A stretch of DNA of 64,000 bases from Okapia johnstoni (lineage: Eukaryota > Chordata > Mammalia > Artiodactyla > Giraffidae): assembly GCA_024291935.2 (NCBI GenBank), contig CM044320.1:49728001-49792000 (forward strand), in the 5' to 3' direction. The first letter of the stretch is position 1; every line of letters begins with the position of its first letter. Shown piece after piece: positions 32,325-43,810 of this stretch. Both the position numbers and the translations under genes were made by a program. The notes under the pieces were generated by a model, which was not told where the DNA came from, did no database searches, and saw nothing but the letters and a program-made list of their open reading frames with translations.

Positions 32325-32505
32325 TGTAATAATAGGCTCAGATCCTGTGCTAAATGTGTGTATCATCTCATTCAGTTCTTATGTCAACCTTAAGAGAATG
32401 ATCCTCATTTCTCAGATGATGGACTAAAGAGATAGGAAGATTAAGAACTTGCCCAAGATCACATAACTAGTAATGGCAAGGATTTTAAAATTTGTGATTC
32501 AAATT
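32325..32505 (+). repeat. MIR SINE
   Basis: 'gtgtatcatctcattcagttc', 'ctcatttctcagatgatgga' and 'aacttgcccaagatcacataact' follow the MIR core and 3' order closely. Confidence 0.85.
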
Positions 32506-33230
32506 TGCTTTACCTTGCTTTAAGTCTTATTCATTGAACCTGTTTTATTTGCAGAAGTTTAAAGTACATGGCCAATGTGTCTAATTTGAACACTTTTCTG
32601 GTAGGAATAATAATTTAAAAATACTTACATCCTTAAAAAAAGCAACTCATGACTGCTCTTTGAAGAATCAATAGATACTCTTTCTGAAGATGCTTTTGAT
32701 TATTTATTACCTACTAAGTGAGCAGTAGCTGTATAATGGGGAATCAGGTATGTTTGTTGACACTGTGATTTTCAGCAAAAGTAAAAATGACCTTGAATAA
32801 ACATGTTTCTAAGCCTCACTGTGCTCTTCTATGAAGTGGAAATAGTAAGAATACCTACCATATGGAGCTGTTGTAAGGGTTAAATGGGGTATAGAAATTA
32901 ATGGAAAGCATTTAGCATATTGGTATTCATCATTGTGCTGTGATTTCTCACAGAACTCTAGAATACTTGACTCTATTTCCTTTCCTTGTTATTTTTTCAT
33001 TTTAGAAAGCTTTATTAGTAATCCATCCTTTCCCTTGAGCTGAAATCTTCCTTTCTTGAATGTCTACATTTTGTTGTAAGTTTTAAATTTTGAGCTTTCC
33101 AGAATAAATTTAATCTCAACTTCTGTGTATAACACTTTTAAGGTCTTAGTGCCTCCTCTTCCTACTTTATCAATACTAAATATCTCCAATTCCTTATCAC
33201 TTTGTTGACTATTTCTTAAGGCCTTAGTTA
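32506..33230. other. Mostly unassigned; MIR-like at 32785-32925
   Basis: 32785-32925 ('tctaagcctcactgtgctc', 'atggagctgttgtaagggttaaatgg') is a probable MIR. The rest is unassigned. Confidence 0.55.
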
Positions 33231-33434
33231 GGTTTACCTGGTGGCTCAGGTGGTAAAGAATCTGCCTGCAATGCAGGAGACCTGGATTCGATCCCTGGGT
33301 CAGGAAGATCCCCTGGAGAAGGGAAGGGCTACCCATTCTAGTATTCTGCCTGAAGAATTCCATGGACAGAGGAGCTTGGCAGGCTATAGTCCATGGGGTC
33401 ACAAAGAATCTGACACAACTACGTGACTAACACT
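33231..33434 (+). mobile_element. Bov-tA SINE
   Basis: 'ggtttacctggtggctcagg' head with clear B box 'ggattcgatccctgggtcag', then BovB-like body and 'tctgacacaactacgtgac' tail. No clean target duplication. Confidence 0.93.
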
Positions 33435-33587
33435 TTGGCTTCACATGGTACTAGGAGTAGATTTCTTTTTTTTTCAAGTTCCAATGCCTTGTTGTCTTTT
33501 CAGTTATTTATAAGAAAACAGACAGTATGTCACAGAAGACATACACCTGCCAATGAACACAAAAATGTTCATCATCATGAATTAGTT

Positions 33588-33712
33588 ATTGTTTAGTTGC
33601 CAAGTCATGGACAACTCTTTTGTGACCCCATGGACTGTAGCCTGCTAGATTCCTTTGTCCATGGGATTTCCTAGGCAGGAATACTGAAGTGGGTTGCCAT
33701 TTCCTTCAACAA
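33588..33712 (-). mobile_element. Bov-A SINE fragment, antisense
   Basis: 'attgtttagttgccaagtca' to 'gggttgccatttccttcaac' is a single reversed body unit without the tRNA head. Confidence 0.9.
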
Positions 33713-34100
33713 GGAGTAAATTTCTATAGTAAGTTTTCCATTAGAATCACAGAATCTTCAAATACAAAGGAGTCTTCTCATCCAGTTTCTTACCTAGAGA
33801 ATTTATCAATAACACCCTTTACCAGTATTGGAGTTCTGTTAAACCCTGCAATGGCTAGATCCATCCACTCTATTTTTTGATGGCTCTAATTACTTAAAAT
33901 ATTCATCTTTTATTGAGCTAAAATTTGCCTCCTTGTAATTTCCAGCAGTTGGTACTAATTTGGCTTTATGGGTCAGTATAAAGTAGTTTAGTTTGCCAGG
34001 GCAGTTCTTTAGCTAATATTTAGCTATATTGTTTTCTTATGTATTTTCTATTTTTTCTAAGATTTTAAGAACCAGTTGCTATGTGGTAATAGAGTATAGG

Positions 34101-34335
34101 TGTTAAGAATTTGGAGCTTTTCAGGTGGCTCAGTGGTAAAGAATCTGCGTGCCAATGCAGGAGTCACAGGAGACGTGGGTTCAATCCCTGGGTGAGGAAG
34201 AACCCCTAGAGTAGGAAATGTTAACCCACTCCAGTATTCTTGCCTGGAAAATCCTGTGGACAGAGGAGCCTGGTGGGCTATGGTCCATAGAATCACAAAA
34301 AGACAGACATGATTTAGTGACTGAGCATGTTAAGA
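34101..34335 (+). mobile_element. Bov-tA SINE with 8-bp target duplication
   Basis: The element is about 34109-34327: 'cttttcaggtggctcagtgg' head to 'gatttagtgactgagca' tail. 'tgttaaga' is repeated at 34101-34108 and 34328-34335. Confidence 0.93.
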
Positions 34336-34599
34336 GCTAACATTTTCATACTTCTTTCATATTCTCAAATTTTTCAATAACTCTTCAAATATGGTGACCA
34401 GAAATGAAAAAAAAAATGCAATAGTTGTCATTTGACCAGTGTAGGATTAGCGGGACTTGATATATTTTGAATTTTTTAAAAAAAATTACAAAGCAATGTA
34501 TTTAGTATGATCCTTTTCTTTAACCAAGAATAAATGTGTGTGAACATTTATATTGTATGTTAAGAAGTCTGGAATGATAAGCACAAGAATGTAGTTATT
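34336..34599. other. Unassigned intron sequence
   Basis: AT-rich with A runs; nothing recognised. Confidence 0.4.
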
Positions 34600-34694
34600 G
34601 GGTTTCCCTGGTGGCTCAGACAGTAAAGAATCTTCCTGCAATGCAGGAGACCAGGGTTCGATCCCTAGGTTGGAAAAATCCTCTGGAGAAGGAA
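34600..34694 (+). mobile_element. Bov-tA SINE, tRNA-derived head only
   Basis: 'gggtttccctggtggctcag' and 'ccagggttcgatccctaggt' are well-preserved A- and B-box regions. The sequence stops after 'ctctggagaaggaatagg', so the BovB-derived 3' part is missing. Confidence 0.9.
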
Positions 34695-35440
34695 TAGGAT
34701 TATTTAGTGAGTGGCGGAATTGTGAGTGATCTTTATTTTTTGGCTTGTCTGTATTTTCCCATATTTTATAGTAAACATGTATTGTGGAATGAAAATGAAA
34801 TAGCAGCTATTTAAAACATGATACAATGAAGTTATTACTTTCTTATTATTGATCTAAGACCTGCCTTAGTACAGGTCAAAATTTTATAAGCTGTATGGTG
34901 CCTTTGGCTCACATTGAGCAGATAGTCAATTAAAACTTTAACTTTTTTTTTTTTTCCAGTGACATGTCAAGCCATTGTCATTGTTGTCAATGACTTGTCA
35001 ACTTGTCATGGTTCCCCTGTCTGGTACTTGGAAAGTGTTGACTGAACTTGCATTATTCCTGTTATATTTAATCTTACCTACGTTAGCCTTTATTTTAATA
35101 TACTAGCTCTCTTGGCTCTTGAGTCTGTTTTCCAGTATATTAATGTCTCTTCTCTGCATCATATGTAGATTTAATAAGCATGTTTTCTATAACTGGTATT
35201 CAACAACTATGATATACTCCTAAAGAACTTCAAATTAGTATAAATTTGAAAGTGACCATCTTTATGCATGGTCTTTCTACCAACATTGAAGCCACTTAAT
35301 AGAACTGTTAGCCAGTTATTTCTCTCTAATGTATCTGTTTGAATATTATGAGGTATTTTATCCATTGCCTTTCTGTATTCGCATTATGTTCTGTTATGCC
35401 ATTCCTTTGATCTACCCCTGTAGTAGTAAGTCTATGTGTA
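34695..35440. other. Unassigned intron sequence with a TGTCA-rich cluster
   Basis: A T13 run at 34943-34955 is followed by a cluster of TGTCA/TGACA pentamers (34959-35009). Nothing else recognised. Confidence 0.45.
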
Positions 35441-35650
35441 TGTGTGTGTTAGTCGCTCAGTCATGTCTGACTCATCGTGACTCCATGGACTGTAGCCCGC
35501 CAGGCTACTCTGTCCATGGAATTCTCCAGGCAAGAATAATGTAGTGGGTAGCCATTCCCTTCTCTTAAAGGATCTTCCCGACCCAGGGATCCAACCTACC
35601 TCTACTGCATTGCAGACAGATTCTTTACCGTCTGAGCCACCAGGGAAGCC
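35441..35650 (-). mobile_element. Bov-tA SINE, antisense, abutting BovB
   Basis: 'gttagtcgctcagtcatgtc' to 'ctgagccaccagggaagcc'. Its right end is immediately followed by the antisense 3' end of BovB at 35651. Confidence 0.93.
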
Positions 35651-37738
35651 TTCAGTTGAGTTCAGTTCAGTTCAGTCGCTCAGGTGTGTCTGACTCTTTG
35701 CGACCCCATGAATTGCAGCATGCCAGGCCTCCCTGTCCATCACCAACTCCCGGATTTACCCAAACTCATGTCCATTGAGTCAGTGATGCCATCCAGCCAT
35801 ATCATCCTCTGTCATCCCCCTCTCCTCCTGCCCCCGATCCTTCCCAGCATCAGGGTCTTTTCTAGTGAATCAACTCTTCGCATGAGGTGGCCAAAGTATT
35901 GGAGTTTCAGCTTCAACATCAGTCCTTCCAATGAACACCCAGGACTGATCTCCTTTAGGATGGACTGGTTGGATCTCCTTGCAGTCCAAGGGACTCTCAA
36001 GAGTTTTCTCCAGCACCACAGTTCAAAAGCATCAATTCTTTGGTGCTCAGCTTTCTTCACAGTCCAACTCTCACATCCATACATGACTACTGGAAAAACC
36101 ATAGCCTTCACTAGATGGACCTTTGTTGGCGAAGTAATGTCTCTGCTTTTTTTTTTTTTTCCTCATTTGTTTATTATGACTTGTTAAGGATTCTTACATT
36201 TGGATACCCTGAAATATAAAATTATTTAATAGTTTTCTTTAAATTTTGCATAGCATAATAGTGGCCACTCAGGGTACATATTTGAAATACCATAGTTCAT
36301 GGTAGTCCTTTTCTATATTATATTATCTTAATAGATTATCTTAATATAATATATTATGCTATCTAGGTTGGTCATAACTTTCCTTCCAAGGAGTAAGCAT
36401 CTTTTAATTTCATGGCTGCAGCCAACCATCTGCAGTGATCTTGGAGCCCAAAAAAATAAAGTCTGACACTGTTTCCACTGTTTCCCCATCTATTTCCCAT
36501 GAAGGGATGAGACCAGATGCCATGATCTTAGTTTTCTGAATGTTGAGCTTTAAGCCAACTTTTTCACTCTCCTCTTTCACTTTCACCAAGAGGCTTTTTA
36601 GTTCCTCTTCACTTTCTTCCATAAGGGTGGTGTCATCTGCATATCTGATGTTATTGATATTTCTCCCAGCAATCTTGATTCCAGCTTGTGTTTCTTCCAG
36701 CCCAGTGTTCTCATGATGTACTCTGCATATAAGTTAAATAAGCAGCCTTGACATACTCCTTTTCCTATTTGGAACCAGTCTGTTGTTCCATGTCCAGTTC
36801 TAACTGTTGCTTCCTGACCTGCATACAGGTTTCTCAAGAGGCAGGTCAGGTGGTCTGGTATTCCCATCTCTTTCAGAATTTTCCACAGTTTATTGTGATC
36901 CACACAGTCAAAGGCTTTGGCATAGTCAATAAAGCAGAAATAGATGTTTTTCTGGAACTCTCTTGCTTTCTCTATGATCCAGTGAATGTTGGCAATTTGA
37001 TCTCTGGTTCCTTTGCCTTTTCTAAAACCAGCTTGAATATCTGGAAGTTCATGGTTCACATATTGCTGAAGCCTGGCTTGGAGAATTTTGAGCATTACTT
37101 TACTAGCCTGTGAGATGAGTGCAATTGTATGGTAGTTTGAGCATTCTTTGGCATTGCCTTTCTTTGGGATTGGGATGAAAATTGACGTTTTCCAGTCCTG
37201 TGGCCACTGCTGAGTTTTCCAGATTTGCTGGCATATTGAGTACAGCACTTTCACAGCATCATATTTCAGGATTTGAAATAGCTTAACTGAAATTCCATCA
37301 CCTCCACTAGCTTTGTTCATAGTGATGCTTTGTAAGGTCCACTTGACTTCACATTCCAGGATGTGTGGCTCTAGGTGAGTCATCACACCATCGTGATTAT
37401 CTGGGTCATGAATATCTTTTTTGTACAGTTCTTCTGTGTATTCTTGCCACCTCTTCTTAATATCTTCTGCTTCTGTTAGGTCCCTACCATTTCTGTCCTT
37501 TTTTGAGCCCATCTTTGCATGAAATGTTCCCTTGGTATCTCTAATTTTCTTGAAGAGATCTCTAGTCTTTCCCATTCTGTTGTTTTCCTCTATTTCTTTG
37601 CACTGATCGCTGAGGAAGGCTTTCTTATCTCTCCTTGCTATTCTTTGGAACTCTGCATTCAAATGGAAATATCTTTCCTTTTCTCCTTTGTTTTTGGCTT
37701 CTTTTCTTTTCACAGCTTTTTGTAAGGCCTCCTCAGCC
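35651..37738 (-). mobile_element. BovB (RTE) LINE, 5'-truncated, 371-codon RT ORF
   Basis: Read on the minus strand, it starts in the linker before the reverse transcriptase and ends in the 3' repeats (gttcag)n at 35651. The ORF 37713-36598 (371 codons) holds NKASGGDGI, AGFRKGKGTRDQ, FIDYAKAFDCVDH (motif A) and GVCQG (motif B). A deletion removes a few residues right after GVCQG. A frameshift then puts the catalytic YADD coding (near 36639-36650) out of frame, so the enzyme is dead. The C-terminal part continues in other frames. Interrupted at 36151-36353 by foreign sequence. Confidence 0.95.
36151..36353 (-). mobile_element. Unidentified insertion inside BovB, poly(A)-tailed on minus strand
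   Basis: The other BovB copy here reads 'gtctctgcttttaaatatgctatctagg' without a break (60940-60962). In this copy about 200 bp intervene between 'gtctctgctttt' and 'tatgctatctagg'. The insert starts with T14 (36147-36160) and TTTATT at 36170-36175. On the minus strand that is AATAAA about nine bases before a poly(A). The distal end is an AT-rich repeat near 36313-36353. It may be a 5'-truncated mRNA retrocopy. No target duplication was found, so the mechanism is unproven. Confidence 0.6.
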
Positions 37739-40654
37739 TAGTGTGTCTATAAATTCCACCAAACTTAGGCTACTTTGTTGTAACTTTTTTCTGATAGGGA
37801 GCCATTGATGATGCCTAGTATTGTTGCAAATTCTTTCTACCCCTTTGCTTCTAATTCTTTTGAATCTGGATGCTTAAACTCTTTTGAAGCAGCTAAATGT
37901 CTCTTGTGATCTCAGTCTTTCTGGAGCTTTGGTAAAATCTTAGCATTATTTGTGTATCCTTTCTGGATTGAAAATTATTCTCACTAGGGATAAGAGCAAA
38001 ATAGAAGTTGGGATGAATCAGATTCTTAGTTTTGTTAGATGTTTTAGGGAATTCTCTTGTGGTCTAAAACCATCTACAGTTTTAATATGTCAGAGATTAA
38101 GATTATATTAGCTGTCATAGCAGTGAACTTCTATTTCTTCTCTCCTTTTTTTTAAACTTAGCTGAAAAGAACATTAGCCTTTTCCCAGGGCAAGTATATA
38201 CTTCACTTCTGTGTTTGCTTTCAGTTTTACCTCTTACACCCTCTTTCATCCTTAAAAAAAAAACTGAAGTCATCAGAGCTCATTAGAGTACTCAAATTGA
38301 ATTTCCCTCCTTTTCTTCCTTCATATTATGTATGAAATTTCATTTTATTTAACATATCTTTCATGAGATAGCCGCAAAGCCTTTTAAAATTTCACTCTTT
38401 GGCACAATTACCTTTTAATCTAAACAAAAATAATTCCCATTTAAACTGTGTTAAATTAATTCTTTTTTAGTCTAGATTAAGAATTATTTCTATTTTGATA
38501 AAGCAGTAAAAAAGTTTGTTAATAACTCACATTTACTTAATTTTCTTAATGCCTCAAAGAGTCATTACATAGAATACTATGTAAAGTATAGTTAGTAAAT
38601 TCTTGTGAAACATAAGGAATCCAGTTCTCAGGACCTCCATGTGAAGAAGTATATCAGTAAGAACTGAGGGAAAAGTATTCTTGTCACCAAAGATATGTAA
38701 ACCTGACAGCTCATAAGTTTTTCAGATTCAGGATTCAGTTCATAAAGTTTTTGGTGATAGATACAAGGAGATAGAATGCAACTTGGAAGTATTATAATTT
38801 TCAACTATTTGGGCAGCTGTGGCTGTTGAGACTCTAATATACGATACTGACTTCTAGGGAAGCTGTATTGGTTAAATGGAATAAATCACAAATAGAGCAG
38901 TTAAACTGCACGAAAATATTATATCTATAAAAATAGTCAAGTTGCAAGTGGGTTATCTATTTTAGATAGTAATGATGTTTGAAGCGGTGATTGCACCATT
39001 CTGTTCAGGGAGCTGTGTCTGCCTGAGTGAACAGTGCCAGCTGCATGATGGGGAGTGAGGAGAGAGGAGAGGGAATTTTGGTATTGACCTCTTTCTCAAC
39101 TAAAGGGTTTTCAGCCCCCTCTTCAGAACTGTGAGGATGTTGTGTAGCAGGGAATTAGGACAACCAGCTGGTGACTACTCAACCTCTGTTTTTACATTGC
39201 TCAATTTGTAGTGCATCTCAGTGGTTTCTTACAGTCACAGAAGAGTGAAGTAAGTCTCCACTGACATTAATGCAGGAGTTTACAGTATTCAGTAGTGTGC
39301 CTACTGACCTTAGCAATTTTAACCTCTCAGGTGACAGTAAACAGAATTTTATTAGCTCAGTTGTGTACTGAAATAATTTATTTCATTATGCATTTGAGGT
39401 AATTTTGGAAAATTCTTTCAGAGTCTATTACAGAACATTCTTCCTGAGTATTTAAGTAGAAATGGAAGCTGACTATAATTCAATCATGGGTTAGAAAAGA
39501 TTAATTTCAGCCTACAGAATCTGAAGCTATTTAACGTTTAATACATTTTAGTGTGTCTTTGGTTTCCATTTCAAGCATATTTCAGCATAGTTTTAATTAA
39601 TTGAAATATGAGTTTTGGTTATTTCATTTTATGTTGATATGAGAGATTATCTCATGTTTGAAAAAGCAGGAGTTTACCCAGAAGACATATCTGTGTGCCA
39701 GTTCTTTCTCTCATATGTGATGACATGGTCGTGTAAACCATATGGCAGCCCAAGGCGCAATGCCAGTTGACAGCCCAGTGCATTTTCTTGTGTAACGCAG
39801 ATCTAAGAACTCTTCTTACAGTCCAGTTCTCCTTTGTGTCAGTAGGACATTTGTGTTAAACTTGGATGAGGCTTGCGATTTTTGAGGATGAGTCAGAATA
39901 TATGATCGAAAGATAAATTTTATTTTCCTCATTTCCTTCTGTTGTAATCTCCAAAGTTCATCTCTGAAAGTTTTTCTTATAGGTAATACTTTATTATTTA
40001 ACAGCACATCCTTATGAATCTGTAAAATGAATTTTGACTCAATTGTGCTATAGAATTATTTGGGTTCTATTGTGTTGTGAGAGCAGCTTTATTTAAAGCA
40101 GTTAATTACTTCTAGTTAACTGAGCTGAAACAATCGGCGTAAACTTGTCGCCATCAAATTGGATCATCTCTTGATTGATGGTTGTGGACATAAACAGCCA
40201 ACCTCGTTTCTTGCTGTCTGCTTGATATTTCTGTTTCCTCCACCACCTTTCTTCTAACACTTCCGGCTCAAATTTCTTTCTCTTTAGAAAGAAAGCCTCT
40301 TCTCTATTGTAATTAGCACAAGTTCAGCCTGCCTCTAGTTTTTGTGTCAACTGTCCCTCTCCAAGGGTCGCAGGTTTTGTGTGAGGAGTAGAGCTGGAAT
40401 GAGCTGTGCATAGTGAGATGTAGGTTAAGAACAAAAATTGAACCTTCAAAATTCTGGAGCTTACTGAGTTTGCTTTCATCATCTCTAGTTTCCTGCATTA
40501 ATTTCTTCTCTCACCTCACAGACTCTGTGTCCGTGTGTCTTTCCTAACCTTCCCCTACCACCAACAACTATTTGTGGGTGCTGACAATTCATACTGAAGT
40601 ATGATTGACTGTAAAGGCTTTTAGGAAGAGGAAGCTCTTTTAGTATTTTCATTT
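37739..40654. other. 2.9 kb intron sequence without recognised repeats
   Basis: Unique-looking AT-rich DNA with T runs. 40060-40300 stands out by CpG-containing, homeodomain-like motifs (see findings). No exon or RNA recognised. Confidence 0.45.
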
Positions 40655-40815
40655 AAAGAGGAAACAACTGCTGCTGCTGCTGCTAAGTCGCTTCAGTTGT
40701 GTCCAACTCTGTGAGACCCCATAGACGGCAGCCCACCAGGCTCCTCTGTCCCTGGGATTCTCCAGGCAAGAGTACTGGAGTGGGTTTCCATTTCCTTCTC
40801 CAAAAGAGGAAACAA
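40655..40815 (-). mobile_element. Bov-A SINE monomer, antisense, with 13-bp target duplication
   Basis: The element is 40668-40802, starting with (ctg)n then 'ctaagtcgcttcagttgtg' and ending 'catttccttctcc'. 'aaagaggaaacaa' is repeated exactly at 40655-40667 and 40803-40815. Confidence 0.95.
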
Positions 40816-41860
40816 ACTTTAGGACAAAATACTAAAGCTGTGAAGCTCTAATGGCAAAGTTGGTAGAGTGGAGTTTTTCAGAATGGGTTGGATAAAGATG
40901 ATCATTTATCCTTTCTTCTTACAAGGCTAGTGCTGTAGAAGGGGAAAGGGATTTGATTGAAGAGAAATAAGATAGCGTAGGGCCAGTACTGGAAAAGCCT
41001 TTTTTTTTTTTTTGCTACCAAATTAGTCCCTAGAACTTTTTATTGGATATCTGTTATATTATATACTCATCTTAGGTATCAGCATGTGGTATAGTTTTTG
41101 CCTGTTTCCAGAAGTTATTCCTTAGGTGTTTTTATTTACTATGACAAAGATATAGACTGTGATTGTATAAGAGCTTCAATGTCTAATATGGTTTGAGATT
41201 CAAATTCTTTTACATCCATTTTCTTATTAAAACAAATTCATATTGTAAGCTTACTCAATATGTAAGTTTTTTTCAAAAACCTATGTTTCATTGTTGGGGA
41301 GGTGTTTGAAGATCCATGCATCTCAATTAGCATTCTTCCATACTGAACTTTTCTTTTCTTTTTGTCTTTTACCACCAAATTACTCTTCAGCCACTTTGAA
41401 TCCTTGTTTGATATCTGTAGTTACTACTCTGGATTTGAACTGTTTTATATAGCATCTAAATATGCTAAATATAGTTTCTTAGTGTTTTGAAGATACTAAA
41501 AAACTGCTGTATTATAATTACAGGATTATCCTTGTTTTGTATAAATATTTTGCTGCTATTATGAAGGCATAGGAGTGAATAGGAGTGTGTTTGGGGGGAG
41601 CTGCAGGAATTATGCTGAGATGTTCTTTGGGATGGTAAACTCTCCAGTGGTGGTATAGTGTATAACAGAGTTTTTTCTGTTGGTTTGCTTTGGCTAGTGA
41701 CAGAGTGTTCTGTTTCTCTGAATTTCATAGAGACTTTGGAGACATAATAGAGGTGAAGAATTATGAACAAGTACTTGTAAAATAATGGGAGAATATTAAC
41801 AAAGAGTTAATACACTGTAATGTGTGCTGTAATGAAAGTCTCAAGCAATGCTTCAGGAAT
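40816..41860. other. Unassigned intron sequence
   Basis: T-rich run near 41000-41014. No element recognised. The minus-strand ORF at 41465-41770 lacks any protein-like feature. Confidence 0.4.
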
Positions 41861-41861
41861 G

Positions 41862-42178
41862 ACAGGAGGAAGAAGGATATACCTTTAATCTGTTGGAGGA
41901 GTGAGTAGTCAGGGTAAACTTCAGAGAGGAGATGATTCTTAAATCTTGTTGAATAAGTAGGAGTTTATTAGGCTGACAATTTTGGGGAAGGGTAATTCAG
42001 GCAAAAAGAACAATATATTTAATAATTTGCATAAAAATGTAAAATATATATAATTTGGGGTATTAGAAGTAGTTTGTTATAGAGCATGGACATGAAGTAA
42101 GTCTGGAGATTGAAGTACTTGTGTACTGCCCTTAAGAGTTGAATTTTAAATCTGAAGGCCATGAAGATTCATTGGCTC
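41862..42178 (-). repeat. L2 LINE fragment, antisense
   Basis: 'gaatgacaggaggaagaagg', 'ttgttgaataagtaggagttt', 'gggtaattcaggcaaaaagaac' and 'ggccatgaagattcattggc' fit the reversed L2 C-terminal/3' region in order. Confidence 0.55.
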
Positions 42179-42179
42179 T

Positions 42180-42735
42180 TTGTTTGAAATTTTGATATGT
42201 TGCTTAATCATTTATAATAGCATGACAGTGTTTCAAAAAATTGAGTATAAGAAAAAAATTGTCCCAATCCTATTGCTAAAATAACTTTTTCTATGTCTGT
42301 TTAATGTGGTTGTTATTAGATAGAGTATACCGTTTGAATCCTAAATTTTTCACTTAATAATATATCAAACTTTTTAATGTTATTATAAAGTCTTAATGAT
42401 AATATTTCTAATCGCACAGTAGTGTTCCATTTAATGCAGACTTTTCATGGACCCCTTCCATCACATTATTCCTGGTTGTTGTTTCAAAATAATGCATTTC
42501 CTTTTCTCATCTCAAACTTACTAGGTCAGAATTTTTGAGTATAGGTTCTAGGAATATACATTTTACAAAGCTTCCTTAGTTTGTTATGTACTCTATAAAG
42601 TATGAGAACCACTGATCTGGTGATGTATATACCCATTACTTAAATATTCCCTTAATACTAGATTTTAGTTTACTTGTTATTTTTATAAATGATATTATGA
42701 ACATTGTTACACAAATTACCTTTTTCATAAAATTA
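42180..42735 (-). repeat. Probable old L1 fragments, antisense
   Basis: 'cacagtagtgttccatttaatg' and 'gatattatgaacattgttaca' resemble antisense old L1 sequence. Very diverged, with unclear edges. Confidence 0.4.
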
Positions 42736-42741
42736 TATTCA

Positions 42742-42985
42742 TAACATCTTTTTATTTTGTACTAGGGTATACTCAGTTAACAATGTTGTGATAGTTTCAG
42801 ATGAACAGCAAAGGGACTGAAATATTGTATGATATCCCTTATATGTGGAATCTAAAAGGAAATGATACAAATAAACTTACAAAACAGAAACAGACTTAGA
42901 GAACAAACTTATGGTTGTCGGGGGTGGGGGGCGGCAGGGAGGAGTGAGGGGAAGGGATAGTTTGGGATGAACTAGTCCGTTAACA
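42742..42985 (-). mobile_element. L1 3' end with 5' inversion (twin priming)
   Basis: 42751-42821 is the L1 3' terminus in antisense ('aacaatgttgtgatagtttcag'), with the T-rich tail at its left. 42823-42985 is the adjacent upstream L1 3' UTR in sense orientation ('gatatcccttatatgtggaat', 'gaacaaacttatggttgtcg'). A minus-strand L1 whose upstream segment is flipped is the signature of twin priming. Confidence 0.7.
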
Positions 42986-43044
42986 TACATTTCTAGAAGT
43001 GGAATAATTATTCTGAAAGGTATTTATTTTTAACTGCATATTTA

Positions 43045-43147
43045 TATATGGGATGAAAGAGCAGAAAAATTGAATAACTTGCCCAATGTTACAAAGCTAG
43101 TAAGTGACAGATCCAAGATTCCAATTCAGGTCTTTCTGATCCCAGAT
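43045..43147 (+). repeat. MIR SINE fragment
   Basis: 'ttgaataacttgcccaatgttacaaagctagtaagtg' (43071-43107) and 'attccaattcaggtctttctg' are the MIR 3' region. BovB inserted into its end. Confidence 0.85.
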
Positions 43148-43585
43148 GTATGGATGTGAGAGTTGGATGGTGAAGAAAGCTGAGCACCGCAGAATTGATG
43201 CTTTTGAACTGTGGTGCTGGAGAAGACTCTTGAGAGTCCCTTGGACTGCAAGGAGATCCAGTCAATCCATCCTAAAAGAGATCAATCCTGGGTGTTCATT
43301 GGAAGGACTGATGTTGAAGCTGAAACTCCAATACTTTGGCCACCTCATGCGAAGAGTTGACTCATTGGAAAAGACCCTGATGCTGGGAAGGATTGGGAGC
43401 AGGAGGAGAAGGGGATGACAGAGGTTGAGATGGTTGGATGGCATCACCAACTCGATGGACATGGGTTTGGGTAGACTCTGGGAGTTGGTGATGGACAGAG
43501 AGGCCTGGCGTGCTGCAGTTCATGGGGTCACAGAGTCAGACACAACTGAGCGACTGAACTGAATGGAACTGAACTGATCCCAGAT
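43136..43585 (+). mobile_element. BovB 3' fragment with target duplication, inside MIR
   Basis: The element is about 43148-43573, the BovB 3' end from 'gtatggatgtgagagttgga' to 'gaactgaa'. It is flanked by 'ctgatcccagat' at 43136-43147 and 43574-43585 (the first bases of the right copy could also belong to the BovB tail). A 90-codon ORF (43146-43418) survives of the C-terminal region but has no catalytic motif. Confidence 0.95.
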
Positions 43586-43810
43586 ATCTTTTTTGTGCCA
43601 CATTGCTTCCTTGTTTCATAGGGATCAATGTATATCCTTGGTTAAAATGTGAAAATACTAATATGATTACATTATATAAATAGAAAGTATATTTTCTACA
43701 AACTTATATAGTAAAATATTTCAGATCCTGCATAGTTCTCATTAATTTTGCTTTCGTTCATCATACAGTTTCATATTATAGGCACTATTTTGCTTTACAT
43801 TTGTTTCTTT

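Noticed and set aside
35684..36187. 167-codon + strand ORF (similar ones at 60563-61117 and 12991-13479 on the opposite strand)
   Set aside because: Antisense translation of BovB. The same peptide recurs at each copy because the element is repeated, not because it is a gene family.
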